64,000 nt of DNA from Mycolicibacterium hodleri (GCF_025822245.1 NZ_JACKTL010000073.1:62001-126000), one strand, 5' to 3'; positions 11,182 through 19,635 are shown, counted from the stretch's first letter. Notes: generated from the sequence alone by a model not told the origin. Translations and numbers: made by a program.

Positions 11182-12816
11182 CTAGGTGACCAGCGATACC
11201 GAGTTGGCGCGGCGCAGCTTGCCCGACGGCGTCTTCGGGATGGTGCCGGGCCCGAGGACCACGACGTTGCGGGGCCGGACGTCGACCTCGGTGACGACCT
11301 CGTGGGCGACCTGGTGCTCGATGCGTCGTACCTCGACCGGGTCCTCCCAGGCGTTGGACTCCACGGCGACCGCGAACGTCTCGCGCGAGTGGCCTGCGTC
11401 GAGCCGGACCGCGACGGCGCAGCCGGGCCGGACGCCCTTGACACGACCCGCGGCCCGCTCGATGTCGGTCGGGTAGATGTTGCGGCCCGCCATGATGATG
11501 ACGTCCTTGACGCGGCCGCACACGACGATGTGGCCGTTCTCCATCTGGTAGCCGAGGTCGCCGGTGTCGTACCAGCCGTGCTGGTCTTGGGCTGGCAGGA
11601 AACCACCCATCGTGATGTAGCCGGGGGTCAGCGACTCCCCGCGAAGCTCGATGACGCCGACGCCGCGCGCGGGCATGATCTCGCCGTGCTCGTCGACGAC
11701 GCGGGCCTCGAGGTCACGCAGCAGCGGGCCGAGGGAGGCCAGCCGGCGAGTGTTGCCCTTGGTGGACGGCACCGCGCGCCGCAGGGCGGCCAGCAGATCG
11801 GCGTCGACCTCGTCGACCACCAGACCGGCACCGCATTCGGAGAACGACACCGCGAGCGTCGTCTCGGCCATGCCGTAGGCGGGCAGAATGGCCTTGGGGC
11901 TGAGACCAAACGGCTTGCCCGCGTCCAGCAGGTCCTCGACGTCGGCCGGCTCGACGGGCTCGGCGCCCGACAGCGCGAACCGCAGCGTCGACAGGTCGAA
12001 CTGGCCCGGCTCGGCCTGGTTGCGCAGCCGCTTGGCGAACAGCGCGTACGCGAAGTTGGGCGCCGCGGTCATGGTGCCCTTGTACTTGTCGATCAACTTC
12101 GCCCACAGCAGCGTGTCGCGCAGGAAGTCCATCGGCGTGACCTTGACCAGTTCGGCACCGAAGTACATCGGGATGGTCAGGAAGCCGACCATGCCCATGT
12201 CGTGGAAACAGGGCAGCCAGCTCACCATGACGTCCTTGGTGACGTCGTACTCCGCGCCGATGAACATCGCCTCGGCGTTGGAGTAGATGTTGCGGTGCGT
12301 GATCTGGACGGCCTTCGGCGAGCCGGTCGAGCCGGACGTCAGCTGCATCAGCGCGAGGTCGTCCTCGTCGGTCTCGACGGGGTCGATCGGCTCGGCCTCG
12401 AGCAGTTCGCCGACCTTGAGGACGAGGATGCCCTTCTCCTCGAGCACCGGGATGGCGACCAGGAACGGGTCGGAGACGATGACGGCCTTCGCTTCGATCA
12501 TCCCGATCACGTTCATGGTGTCCTCGGCCCACACGACGAGGTCGGTGCGGGGCGTGGGCTGGTGCAGCATCGTGAGGCTGGCGCCCCGCATCCACAGCGC
12601 CTGCGCCGTCGGCGCGATCTCGACGGGGTAGCCGGCCAGCACGCCGACCGCGTCTCCGGGGCCGACGCCGGCCGCGGCCAGCCCGCCCGCGATGCGCCGG
12701 GCGCGTTCGTGCACCTCACCCCAGGTGTGTCGCACCGGCTCGTGCGGTTCGCCGGTCACCATGCCCGTGCTGACGGTCGCAGCATTGCGGTACATCTTGT
12801 CGGTAAACCTGCTCAC
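11182..12816 (-). CDS. pks16: Fatty acyl-AMP ligase-like protein Pks16 (Rv1013-like)
   Basis: Despite the historic name pks16, this is an adenylate-forming acyl ligase of 544 residues, the same length as M. tuberculosis Rv1013. It contains the AMP-binding P-loop LTSGSTGSPKA, the PAYGMAETTLAVS motif, YDTGDLGY and a C-terminal KTPSGKLRR with the catalytic Lys. It probably activates a fatty acid for transfer to a lipid-synthesis enzyme. The GTG start (12816) has a strong AGGAGG and overlaps, as GTGA, the stop of a possible small upstream frame. The substrate is unknown. Confidence 0.9.
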   Translation of the reverse strand: MSRFTDKMYRNAATVSTGMVTGEPHEPVRHTWGEVHERARRIAGGLAAAGVGPGDAVGVLAGYPVEIAPTAQALWMRGASLTMLHQPTPRTDLVVWAEDTMNVIGMIEAKAVIVSDPFLVAIPVLEEKGILVLKVGELLEAEPIDPVETDEDDLALMQLTSGSTGSPKAVQITHRNIYSNAEAMFIGAEYDVTKDVMVSWLPCFHDMGMVGFLTIPMYFGAELVKVTPMDFLRDTLLWAKLIDKYKGTMTAAPNFAYALFAKRLRNQAEPGQFDLSTLRFALSGAEPVEPADVEDLLDAGKPFGLSPKAILPAYGMAETTLAVSFSECGAGLVVDEVDADLLAALRRAVPSTKGNTRRLASLGPLLRDLEARVVDEHGEIMPARGVGVIELRGESLTPGYITMGGFLPAQDQHGWYDTGDLGYQMENGHIVVCGRVKDVIIMAGRNIYPTDIERAAGRVKGVRPGCAVAVRLDAGHSRETFAVAVESNAWEDPVEVRRIEHQVAHEVVTEVDVRPRNVVVLGPGTIPKTPSGKLRRANSVSLVT

Positions 12817-13079
12817 GACAACCTCCTGGATCTGGGGAGCCCGCCGTGGGCCCCAGTGTTGGACGTGAAGCCAACACGCGCTGTTCCATGTTCCACCCGT
12901 GTGCGCGCGCGTTCCGAGCGGAACGTGCACACGATTGGGGTGCGATTATGTCTCGAAACGGGTGCGGTGAAGTTGGCTCCGCCGGACTGGGCTTGATCGG
13001 TGCCGCCGCTGAAGTATCGCCCACCGAAGACCACGGTGGGGGAAGTCGTCGCGCCGCACGTGAAACCGCTCGTTGTCAC
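12813..13079 (-). CDS. Possible 88-residue leaderless ORF upstream of and overlapping pks16
   Basis: The frame opens with GTG at 13079, 8 nt after a TAAGAT -10-like hexamer, and ends in a TGA that shares GTGA with the pks16 start, the usual mark of translational coupling. The predicted peptide has no recognised domain. Third-position GC is high in its first half and weak in its second, so coding capacity is doubtful. M. tuberculosis has a short hypothetical gene (Rv1012) at this place; homology was not tested. The alternative is that the region is only a long pks16 leader. Confidence 0.3.
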   Translation of the reverse strand: MTTSGFTCGATTSPTVVFGGRYFSGGTDQAQSGGANFTAPVSRHNRTPIVCTFRSERARTRVEHGTARVGFTSNTGAHGGLPRSRRLS

Positions 13080-13087
13080 CGCCGATC

Positions 13088-13116
13088 ATCTTAAGAGACT
13101 CTTAAGTAACTACCAA
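13088..13116 (-). promoter_or_regulatory. Putative pks16 promoter with a 17-bp perfect palindrome in its spacer
   Basis: On the minus strand TTGGTA (13111-13116) and TAAGAT (13088-13093) are separated by exactly 17 bp. The spacer and the -10 overlap the perfect palindrome CTTAAGAGACTCTTAAG (13090-13106), two 8-bp arms around one base. The placement is that of a repressor operator. Which regulator binds is unknown. Confidence 0.5.
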
Positions 13117-13141
13117 ACTTATGGCCTAATTGAGGCGTGGG

Positions 13142-14116
13142 TCACACCGTGTTCGAGGGCGCCTGAACCACCCGGGCGCCGTGCACCGGGCCGCTCGCCG
13201 CCCGCACCGTGCGGCAGACACCGGCGCCGGTGAGTTGCACACCGACGTCGACCGCGGCCGCCGCCGTCGGGCACAGGAAGGCGCACGTCGGCCCCGAGCC
13301 GGACACGATTCCCGCCAACGCCCCGGCGTCTGCCCCCGCACGCAGCGTCCTGCGCAGTGTCGAGTCGAGGTTCAGCGCCGCCGGCTGTAGGTCGTTGCCG
13401 AGCAGGGGCGCCAGCTCGAAGGGGTCGCCAGAGGCCAGCGCCGCGAGCAGCAGCTCGGGATCCTCGAGGCGGGCGGGCTGAGCCTTGGTGGCGTCAGCGC
13501 GCAGCCGGTCGATCTCGGCGAACACCTTCGGGGTGGAGAGGCCGCCGTTGGCGAACGCCAGCACCCAGTGAAAAGTGTTGCGCGACAACACCGTTGCCAG
13601 CTGTTCGCCGCGCCCGGTGCCCAGTGCGGTGCCGCCGTGCAGGGCGAAGGGCACGTCGCTGCCGAGTTCGGCTCCCAACGCATGCAGATCCCGGCGGGGC
13701 ACCCCCAACTCCCACAGCGCGTTCATCGCCACCAGGACGGCGGCGGCGTCCGCACTGCCACCGGCCATTCCACCGGCCACCGGAATCGACTTCTCCAAGG
13801 TGATGGCCACGTCTGGCTCGCGGCCGACGTGGGTCGCCATCAACTCCGCGGCACGCCACGCCAGATTGCGATGGTCCAGGGGCAGTGAGGCGGCGTCGGC
13901 ACCCAGCCCGTCCCCCGCCAACTCGAGTGACAGCACGTCGGCGTTGCGCACGGTGATCTCGTCGAACACCGACACGGCGTGGAACACCGTGGTGAGTTCG
14001 TGATAGCCGTCGTCGCGAAGATCGCCCACGGCGAGGTAGAGGTTGACCTTGCCGGGCACGCGAACCGTCACCGACCCCGTCGACACCCATTCGGCAGCTG
14101 CGTCGGACTGGGGCAC
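13142..14116 (-). CDS. ispE: 4-diphosphocytidyl-2-C-methyl-D-erythritol kinase
   Basis: IspE phosphorylates CDP-ME in the MEP isoprenoid pathway. It belongs to the GHMP kinase family: PGKVNLYLAVGD near the N-terminus carries the catalytic Lys, IPVAGGMAGGSADAAAVL is the glycine-rich ATP loop, and SGSGPTCAF is the C-terminal motif. The GTG at 14116 gives 324 residues; a GTG at 14086 would start at STGSVTV, close to the M. tuberculosis start (306 residues). In M. tuberculosis ispE follows ksgA in one operon, but here a kinase and a permease gene separate them. Confidence 0.95.
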   Translation of the reverse strand: MPQSDAAAEWVSTGSVTVRVPGKVNLYLAVGDLRDDGYHELTTVFHAVSVFDEITVRNADVLSLELAGDGLGADAASLPLDHRNLAWRAAELMATHVGREPDVAITLEKSIPVAGGMAGGSADAAAVLVAMNALWELGVPRRDLHALGAELGSDVPFALHGGTALGTGRGEQLATVLSRNTFHWVLAFANGGLSTPKVFAEIDRLRADATKAQPARLEDPELLLAALASGDPFELAPLLGNDLQPAALNLDSTLRRTLRAGADAGALAGIVSGSGPTCAFLCPTAAAAVDVGVQLTGAGVCRTVRAASGPVHGARVVQAPSNTV

Positions 14117-14193
14117 GCAACGACAGTAACGAAGCGCGGCCGCGACGGAAAAGGAAGTCGCTCGATCCCCGCGTCACGCCCCCGTCTGCGAGA

Positions 14194-14991
14194 ATGCCGT
14201 CAACAATGGACGCGTTCGGGGACTACGTGCTCGACGGCGCCGTCGGCCACGGCGGTTCCGCGACCGTCTACCGGGCCCACCACACGGGCGGATCGGCCGG
14301 TCCCGTCGCGCTCAAGGTGCTCGACGAACACCATCGCGACGCCGTCCACATGACCCGGCTTGAACGCGAGTTCGAGTTCGCCAAGCAGGCCGCCCACCCC
14401 CACGTGGTCACCATGTACGACCACGGTCCCGGCTGGCTGTCCATGCAACTGATCACCGGCGGAACGGCGACGAGCCTGCCCGGCCGGGCGCTGCGCCTCA
14501 CCGCGCTCGCCCAGATCGCCGACGCCCTGGACCACGTCCACGCCCTCGGCATCGTGCATTGCGACGTGAAGCCGTCGAACATCCTTGTCTGCGAACTGTT
14601 TTCGGCTGGCGGGGCAATCCTGGTCGACTTCGGCATCGCCCGCGCGCTCGCCGAGGACGGGGCACACCGGATCACGCACGTCGAGGCGTCGCTGCCGTAC
14701 GCGGCACCGGAGGTGCTGCACGGGCACCCGCCCGAACCGTCGTCGGACGAGTACGCGCTGGCCTGCACGGTCGTCGAACTGCTCACGGGGTCACCGCCGT
14801 TCACGGCCAAGACGTCGATGTCCCTGGTCAACGCCCACCTGAACAGCCCGGTGCCGAAGTACTCTCGGCGGATCGACTGGTTGCCCCGGGCGTTCGACTC
14901 GATCCTCGCCAAGGCGATGGCCAAGTCCCCCGACCTTCGGTATCAGTCCTGCTCGGAGTTCATTTCGTTGATCATCCACGCGATTGGGTGA
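14194..14991 (+). CDS. Soluble Ser/Thr protein kinase, non-RD type
   Basis: The 265-residue protein is almost only a kinase domain, with no membrane segment or sensor. The glycine loop GAVGHGGSATVYRA, the VALKVL Lys, the catalytic loop HCDVKPSN and the DFGIA metal motif are all present. The residue before the catalytic Asp is Cys instead of Arg, making it a non-RD kinase that may not need activation-loop phosphorylation. ATGs at 14194 and 14206 are both possible starts. It is separated from the permease gene by 88 bp and inserted between ksgA and ispE. Confidence 0.85.
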   Translation: MPSTMDAFGDYVLDGAVGHGGSATVYRAHHTGGSAGPVALKVLDEHHRDAVHMTRLEREFEFAKQAAHPHVVTMYDHGPGWLSMQLITGGTATSLPGRALRLTALAQIADALDHVHALGIVHCDVKPSNILVCELFSAGGAILVDFGIARALAEDGAHRITHVEASLPYAAPEVLHGHPPEPSSDEYALACTVVELLTGSPPFTAKTSMSLVNAHLNSPVPKYSRRIDWLPRAFDSILAKAMAKSPDLRYQSCSEFISLIIHAIG

Positions 14992-15067
14992 GCCCACCCA
15001 GCCATTTGCCCGGCTTTCCGTAACTCAATCTTTACCCCTGGCCGCGACGCCCCCGGTCGTCGGCGAC

Positions 15068-15073
15068 TAGCTT
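15068..15073 (+). promoter_or_regulatory. -10 element TAGCTT of the ansP-like gene
   Basis: TAGCTT fits TANNNT and is followed by 6 nt and the ATG at 15080, without a Shine-Dalgarno, which suggests a leaderless mRNA. Confidence 0.45.
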
Positions 15074-15079
15074 CGTCGA

Positions 15080-16612
15080 ATGACCACCGAATCTCAGAGC
15101 GCATACGACAATTCCGCGCTCGCACATGAAGAAGAGGGCTACGAGAAGGGGCTCAAACCCCGCCAGGTCCAGATGATCGCCATCGGTGGCGCGATCGGCA
15201 CGGGCCTGTTCATGGGGGCCGGCGGCCGGCTTGCCAGCGCCGGGCCGGGCCTGTTCATCGTCTACGCCATCTGCGGCGTCTTCGTCTTCTTCATCCTGCG
15301 AGCCCTCGGCGAACTGGTGCTGCACCGCCCCTCGTCGGGGTCGTTCGTGTCCTACGCCCGCGAATTCCTGGGCGAGAAGGCCGCGTACGTCGCCGGTTGG
15401 ATGTACTTCTTCAACTGGGCGTGCACGTCGATCGTCGACGTCACCGCCATCGCGCTCTACATGCACTACTGGGGCACCTTCGGGGCGATACCGCAGTGGC
15501 TGATCGCGCTCATCGCACTGGTGATCGTGCTGACCATCAACATGATCTCGGTCAAGTGGTTCGGCGAGATGGAGTTCTGGGCGGCGCTGATCAAGGTCGT
15601 CGCGCTGGTCACCTTCCTCGTCGTCGGCATCGTCTTCCTGGCGGGCCGCTTCAAGGTCGAGGGCGCCAGCACCGGCCCGTCGGTGATCGCCGACAACGGC
15701 GGCCTGCTGCCCAACGGGCTCATCGCGCTGGTCGTGATCACCTCGGGCGTCATCTTCGCCTATGCCGCAGTCGAATTGGTCGGCACGGCGGCGGGCGAGA
15801 CCGAGAATCCGGCCAAGATCATGCCGCGGGCCATCAACTCCGTCATCTTCCGCATCGCCATCTTCTACGTCGGCTCGCTGATCCTGCTGGCCTTGCTGCT
15901 GCCGTTCACCGCGTACAAGCAGGGCACCAGCCCGTTCGTGACGTTCTTCTCCAGCATCGGGGTTCCAGCCGCCGGCGACATCATGAACTTCGTCGTGCTG
16001 ACGGCGGCGTTGTCGAGCCTCAACGCCGGCCTCTACTCGACCGGCCGCATCCTGCGGTCGATGTCGATGAACGGCAGCGCACCGAAGTTCACCGCGAAGA
16101 TGTCCAAGAAGGGCGTCCCCTGGGCGGGCATCGCCCTGACGGCGTGCTTCACGGTCGTCGGTGTCTTCCTCAACCTGGTGGTACCCGCGGAGGCGTTCAA
16201 CATCGCGCTGGACCTGTCGGCGCTGGGCATCATCGCCTCATGGGCCACCATCGTCATCTGCCAGATCCAGCTGTACCGCTGGTCGCAGAAGGGCATCCTG
16301 GAGCGGCCCAGCTTCCGACTGTTCGGCGCCCCGTACACGAGCTACGCCACCCTGCTGTTCCTGGCGGCGGTCGTCGTGCTGATGTGCATCGAGAACTACT
16401 GGAACGCCATCGCGTTGGTGATCATCGTGCCGGCGCTCATCGGCGGCTGGTACGCCGTCCGAGACCGGGTGCTGGCAGTGGCCCAGGAACGCGTCGGGAT
16501 CACGGGTAACTACCCGATCTACGCGGAGACCCCGCTGCAAGACGAGTTCCTGGCCAAGGACGCCAGGGCGCGCGAAGCGGCCAAGACGAAGAAGGACGAC
16601 GACAAGGGCTGA
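15080..16612 (+). CDS. ansP: AnsP1-like amino acid permease (probable L-asparagine permease)
   Basis: An inner-membrane APC-superfamily transporter of 510 residues with about 12 hydrophobic segments. The first segment contains the family motif IGGAIGTGLFMGAGGRLASA, followed by FILRALGELVLHRPSSGSF and EFWAALIK. The similarity to M. tuberculosis AnsP1, as I recall its sequence, runs through the whole protein (LKPRQ, AVELVGTAAGE, LSSLNAGLYSTGR), so asparagine uptake is the likely role, although other neutral amino acids cannot be excluded. The C-terminal tail is charged and Lys-rich. It converges on ksgA. Confidence 0.85.
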   Translation: MTTESQSAYDNSALAHEEEGYEKGLKPRQVQMIAIGGAIGTGLFMGAGGRLASAGPGLFIVYAICGVFVFFILRALGELVLHRPSSGSFVSYAREFLGEKAAYVAGWMYFFNWACTSIVDVTAIALYMHYWGTFGAIPQWLIALIALVIVLTINMISVKWFGEMEFWAALIKVVALVTFLVVGIVFLAGRFKVEGASTGPSVIADNGGLLPNGLIALVVITSGVIFAYAAVELVGTAAGETENPAKIMPRAINSVIFRIAIFYVGSLILLALLLPFTAYKQGTSPFVTFFSSIGVPAAGDIMNFVVLTAALSSLNAGLYSTGRILRSMSMNGSAPKFTAKMSKKGVPWAGIALTACFTVVGVFLNLVVPAEAFNIALDLSALGIIASWATIVICQIQLYRWSQKGILERPSFRLFGAPYTSYATLLFLAAVVVLMCIENYWNAIALVIIVPALIGGWYAVRDRVLAVAQERVGITGNYPIYAETPLQDEFLAKDARAREAAKTKKDDDKG

Positions 16613-16651
16613 CGGCGGGGACCGTCCGCGTGGGCTGAGCGCTCAGGCGCC

Positions 16652-17551
16652 TCAGTACACGCGGACGTTCGGCTGCCGGGGGGCTGACTCGACCTGGCCC
16701 GACCGCTGAAGCAGTCGCACGAAGTCGGCGATGCCGAGCGTCTCACCGCGGCGGGCCGGGTCGATGCTCGCCGACAACAGACGCTCGGCGGATTCGTTGC
16801 CAGACCCTGCCCATTCGGCGAACGCGTTGCGGGAGGTCTTGCGGCGCTGCGCGAAGGCGATGTCGATGAGCTCGAAGACCTTCTTGCGGAACCCGTCCTC
16901 GACTGGCCAGGGCGACGTCTCGTAGCGATCGAGGCGAACCAGGCCGGAGTAGACGCGCGGGATCGGCCAGAAGACCGTCGGCGAGACCGTGCCGTGGCGA
17001 CGGACGTTGCCGTAGAAGCGCACCTTCGCGCTGGGCACGCCGTAGTCCTTGCCACCCGGCTCGGCGGCGAGTCGCTCGGCCACCTCCAGCTGGACCATGA
17101 CCATGACGGTCCGAATGGTCGGGAACTGGGCGAGCAGGTGCAGTAGTGCGGGAACCGCCACGTTGTAGGGCAGGTTCGCGACGACCGCAGTGGGCTGATC
17201 CTCCAGGTCGGACGGCATCAGCTCAAGCACGTCCTTGTTCAGGACGACGAGTCTGTTGATCTCGCTGTGGGAGTGGTCGGCGACGGTCTTGGGGAGCTGA
17301 CGCGCCAGAACGGGGTCGATTTCGACCGCGGTCACCTTCGACCCCCGGTCGAGCAGTGCCAGCGTCAACGAACCGAGACCCGGGCCCACTTCGAGCACCA
17401 CGTCATTGCGATTCACCCCCGACGCAGACACGATCCGACGCACGGTGTTGGCGTCGTGGACGAAGTTCTGTCCAAACGCCTTCCGGGGCCGGAACTCGAG
17501 TTCCTTTGCCAGATGCCTTATCTCGGTCCGCCCGAGTAGCCGAATCGTCAG
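16652..17551 (-). CDS. ksgA: 16S rRNA dimethyladenosine transferase KsgA (RsmA), probable CTG start
   Basis: KsgA dimethylates A1518/A1519 of 16S rRNA. Motifs are KAFGQNFVHD, the SAM site EVGPGLGSLT and the catalytic NLPYN. The first in-frame ATG/GTG/TTG is a GTG at 17443, which would remove the essential FGQNF block. The reading frame extends upstream through TIRLLGRTEIRHLAKELEFR, identical in register to other mycobacterial KsgA proteins. The only plausible initiator is CTG at 17549-17551, which shares CTGA with the rpfB stop TGA (17548-17550), the usual 4-bp coupling overlap. This gives 299 residues. Confidence 0.9.
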   Translation of the reverse strand: MTIRLLGRTEIRHLAKELEFRPRKAFGQNFVHDANTVRRIVSASGVNRNDVVLEVGPGLGSLTLALLDRGSKVTAVEIDPVLARQLPKTVADHSHSEINRLVVLNKDVLELMPSDLEDQPTAVVANLPYNVAVPALLHLLAQFPTIRTVMVMVQLEVAERLAAEPGGKDYGVPSAKVRFYGNVRRHGTVSPTVFWPIPRVYSGLVRLDRYETSPWPVEDGFRKKVFELIDIAFAQRRKTSRNAFAEWAGSGNESAERLLSASIDPARRGETLGIADFVRLLQRSGQVESAPRQPNVRVY

Positions 17552-18681
17552 CGCACACCCAACCTTCCACTACACACGGGCCACGCCCCCCAACCCTGGC
17601 GCGCCCGGGTGACCTCAGCAATCGCGATCTGCTCTTCTCGTGAAGCCAGATCGGCCCGCTGAGCATACCGCAAACCACCGTTGCGCTCCCATGTGTTTTG
17701 GTCGAATTGCACTCCACCGTAGAAACCGTTACCGGTGTTTATAGCCCAATTACCTCCGGCTTCGCACCGAGAGAGGGCGTCCCACGTCTCTCCCTGGGAC
17801 ACCGCGGGCACCTCCGTGCCCGGCTTGGCGCCGACGCGAATTTTGCCGTCGCGGGCCGGAACGACGACGACATTGGCTACTGGCAGCCTCCCCGTCTCCA
17901 CGCCGTTGACCGTCGCGACGGCGTAGGTGACGTCCTGAACACCCGGAGTTCCGGGGTCGTCGACGACCTGCCTGCTCATGTTCATCGTGACGTCGGGGAC
18001 CACGTCGTTCGTGGGTACCAGCGGCACTCTTTCGGTCGTCCTCGCCACCCGGACGCGGGTGACCTGGATCTGCATTCCGTCGGCCACCGGTGAGTTAGCC
18101 GCGGGGACCACGGTGTCGCTCTGCTGCAGCGGCATGCCCGCGGCCTCGAGGAAACCGGCCACGTTCGCCGCCGCCACGCGGACCGTCGTGACCACACCGC
18201 CGTCGTCGACCTGCGCGGTGCGCGCCCCCACCACCGGCAGTGACATGCCGCCCAGCGGCACGCGACTGCCACGGGAGGCCGCGGCCGGAGCCGTGTCGGT
18301 CATCGACAACTGCGCGAGCGCGCCCTGCACGGTCGACGCCGTCGTCCAGACCTCCCGGCTGTCACGACCGTCCAACGAGATCTGCAGCGGACGACTGCGG
18401 CGCAGCACGATCGTCTCGGACTCCTCGACGGGTTCGTTTGCCGCGGGGTACAGATCGTCGCGTTCCCCGACGGAGAAACCGTTCTCCTGGACCACGTCGA
18501 TCACGTGCGACTTCATCGTCGAAACGGTGATGGACCTGCCGTCCACGGTCAGCGTCACGGTCTTGTGGGTCCCAACGGCGTACCCGCCGGCAAACGCCAG
18601 TGCGACCAGCAGACTCGCAACCAAGAGCCGCAGATGCGGCGAGCGCGCCTCGTGAAGCCTATGCAAATAGTTCAACGACAA
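17548..18681 (-). CDS. rpfB: Resuscitation-promoting factor RpfB
   Basis: RpfB is a muralytic cell-wall enzyme that wakes dormant mycobacteria. The 377-residue protein has an N-terminal membrane anchor (about 18-37), three DUF348 repeats (beginning near KTVTLTVDGR), a G5 domain and a C-terminal lysozyme-like Rpf domain with RCEAGGNWAINTGNG containing the catalytic Glu. Unlike M. tuberculosis RpfB, no Cys follows the hydrophobic segment, so it appears to be held by a transmembrane helix and not a lipid. A TTG start at 18681 is used. ksgA follows with a 4-bp overlap. Confidence 0.95.
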   Translation of the reverse strand: MSLNYLHRLHEARSPHLRLLVASLLVALAFAGGYAVGTHKTVTLTVDGRSITVSTMKSHVIDVVQENGFSVGERDDLYPAANEPVEESETIVLRRSRPLQISLDGRDSREVWTTASTVQGALAQLSMTDTAPAAASRGSRVPLGGMSLPVVGARTAQVDDGGVVTTVRVAAANVAGFLEAAGMPLQQSDTVVPAANSPVADGMQIQVTRVRVARTTERVPLVPTNDVVPDVTMNMSRQVVDDPGTPGVQDVTYAVATVNGVETGRLPVANVVVVPARDGKIRVGAKPGTEVPAVSQGETWDALSRCEAGGNWAINTGNGFYGGVQFDQNTWERNGGLRYAQRADLASREEQIAIAEVTRARQGWGAWPVCSGRLGVR

Positions 18682-18735
18682 CTTTCCCGACTATCGGATC
18701 GGCCACCTGCGAAGAACCGGGGCCAACCACACCTA

Positions 18736-18749
18736 TTACAGGACGGTAA
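18736..18749 (-). promoter_or_regulatory. Inverted repeat in the rpfB upstream region
   Basis: TTAC (18736-18739) and GTAA (18746-18749) flank six bases in the 97-bp gap between tatD and rpfB, about 55-68 bp upstream of the rpfB start. The GTTAC half-site resembles sites reported for MtrA-type regulators, but the match is short, and no clear -10/-35 pair was found. Confidence 0.2.
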
Positions 18750-18778
18750 CGAAGTCCCCTGGAGGCAGCAACTCGCGC

Positions 18779-19612
18779 TCAGCTGCCCATTCCGTAGGTC
18801 CGACGCGCGTTCTCCGATGTCTCACGGGCGACGTCGGCGGCCGATCTGCCCACGACCTCGGCCAACGCTCGAACGGTGTACGGCAGACAGTACGACTCGT
18901 TCGGTGCCCCACGGAACGGATGAGGCGTCAGGAACGGCGCGTCGGTCTCGACCAGTAGCTGCGCCGGCGGAATCAGCGCGGCCGCCTCCCGCAACTGGTG
19001 GGCGTTGCGAAAGCTGACGGTGCCCGACAGGCTCAGCAGCCAGCCGGCGTCGATGCACGCGCGCGCCATCTCCGGCCCCGACGAGAAGCAATGAAAGATG
19101 ACGGACTCCGGGGCGCCCTCCGCGGCTAACACGTCGAGCACGGCCGCGTCGGCGTCGCGGTTGTGGATCATCAGCGGCTTGCCGGTGCGCTTGGCGAGGT
19201 CGACGTGCCAGGCGAACGCCTCCCGCTGCTCGGCGGGCTCGGCACAGCCCTCGAGCTTGCCAGGCCAGTACAGATCCATGCCCGTCTCCCCGATCGCGAC
19301 GACACGAGGATGGCCGGCGAGCTCCTCGATCTCCGCGCGAGCGGCGTCGGTCAGGGCGTTGGCGCGCGTGGGGTGCAGGGCCACTGCGGCGTACACGCGG
19401 GGATCCCAGTCCGCCGCCCGAACCGCCCACCGGGCCGACTCGAGATCGTCGGCGATGGTGACGACGGCCGTCACGCCGACCGCCTCGGCCCGGTCCAGGA
19501 TCGCGTGCACGTCGGCGGCGTCGGAGGCCCCGCACGCGTCGAGGTGGGTATGGGCGTCGACCAGGGGGCCGACGGACTCGGGCGCTGGCGGCCTCTCGCG
19601 TCTCGAACTCAC
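18779..19612 (-). CDS. tatD: TatD-family metal-dependent deoxyribonuclease
   Basis: A 277-residue TIM-barrel hydrolase. The metal ligands are visible: DAHTHLD at the N-terminus, GETGMDLYW with the Glu ligand, MIHNRDA, VIFHCFSSG and VETDAPFLTPHP. It matches Rv1008 upstream of rpfB. I use the GTG at 19612, which lies 5 nt after a TATTGT -10-like element; a TTG at 19621 is possible. It is divergent from metG, with only 23 bp between the starts. TatD proteins process 3' DNA ends and may act in DNA turnover. Confidence 0.93.
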   Translation of the reverse strand: MSSRRERPPAPESVGPLVDAHTHLDACGASDAADVHAILDRAEAVGVTAVVTIADDLESARWAVRAADWDPRVYAAVALHPTRANALTDAARAEIEELAGHPRVVAIGETGMDLYWPGKLEGCAEPAEQREAFAWHVDLAKRTGKPLMIHNRDADAAVLDVLAAEGAPESVIFHCFSSGPEMARACIDAGWLLSLSGTVSFRNAHQLREAAALIPPAQLLVETDAPFLTPHPFRGAPNESYCLPYTVRALAEVVGRSAADVARETSENARRTYGMGS

Positions 19613-19635
19613 ACCACACAATAAGGTGAGTCCAA

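Noticed and set aside
11302..12996. A 564-codon plus-strand frame across the pks16-like gene
   Set aside because: It is a GC-rich antisense shadow; all adenylation motifs are on the minus strand.
16636..16645. TGAGCGCTCA palindrome between the convergent ansP and ksgA genes
   Set aside because: Short and without loop; it could be part of a terminator, but a stable hairpin could not be supported.
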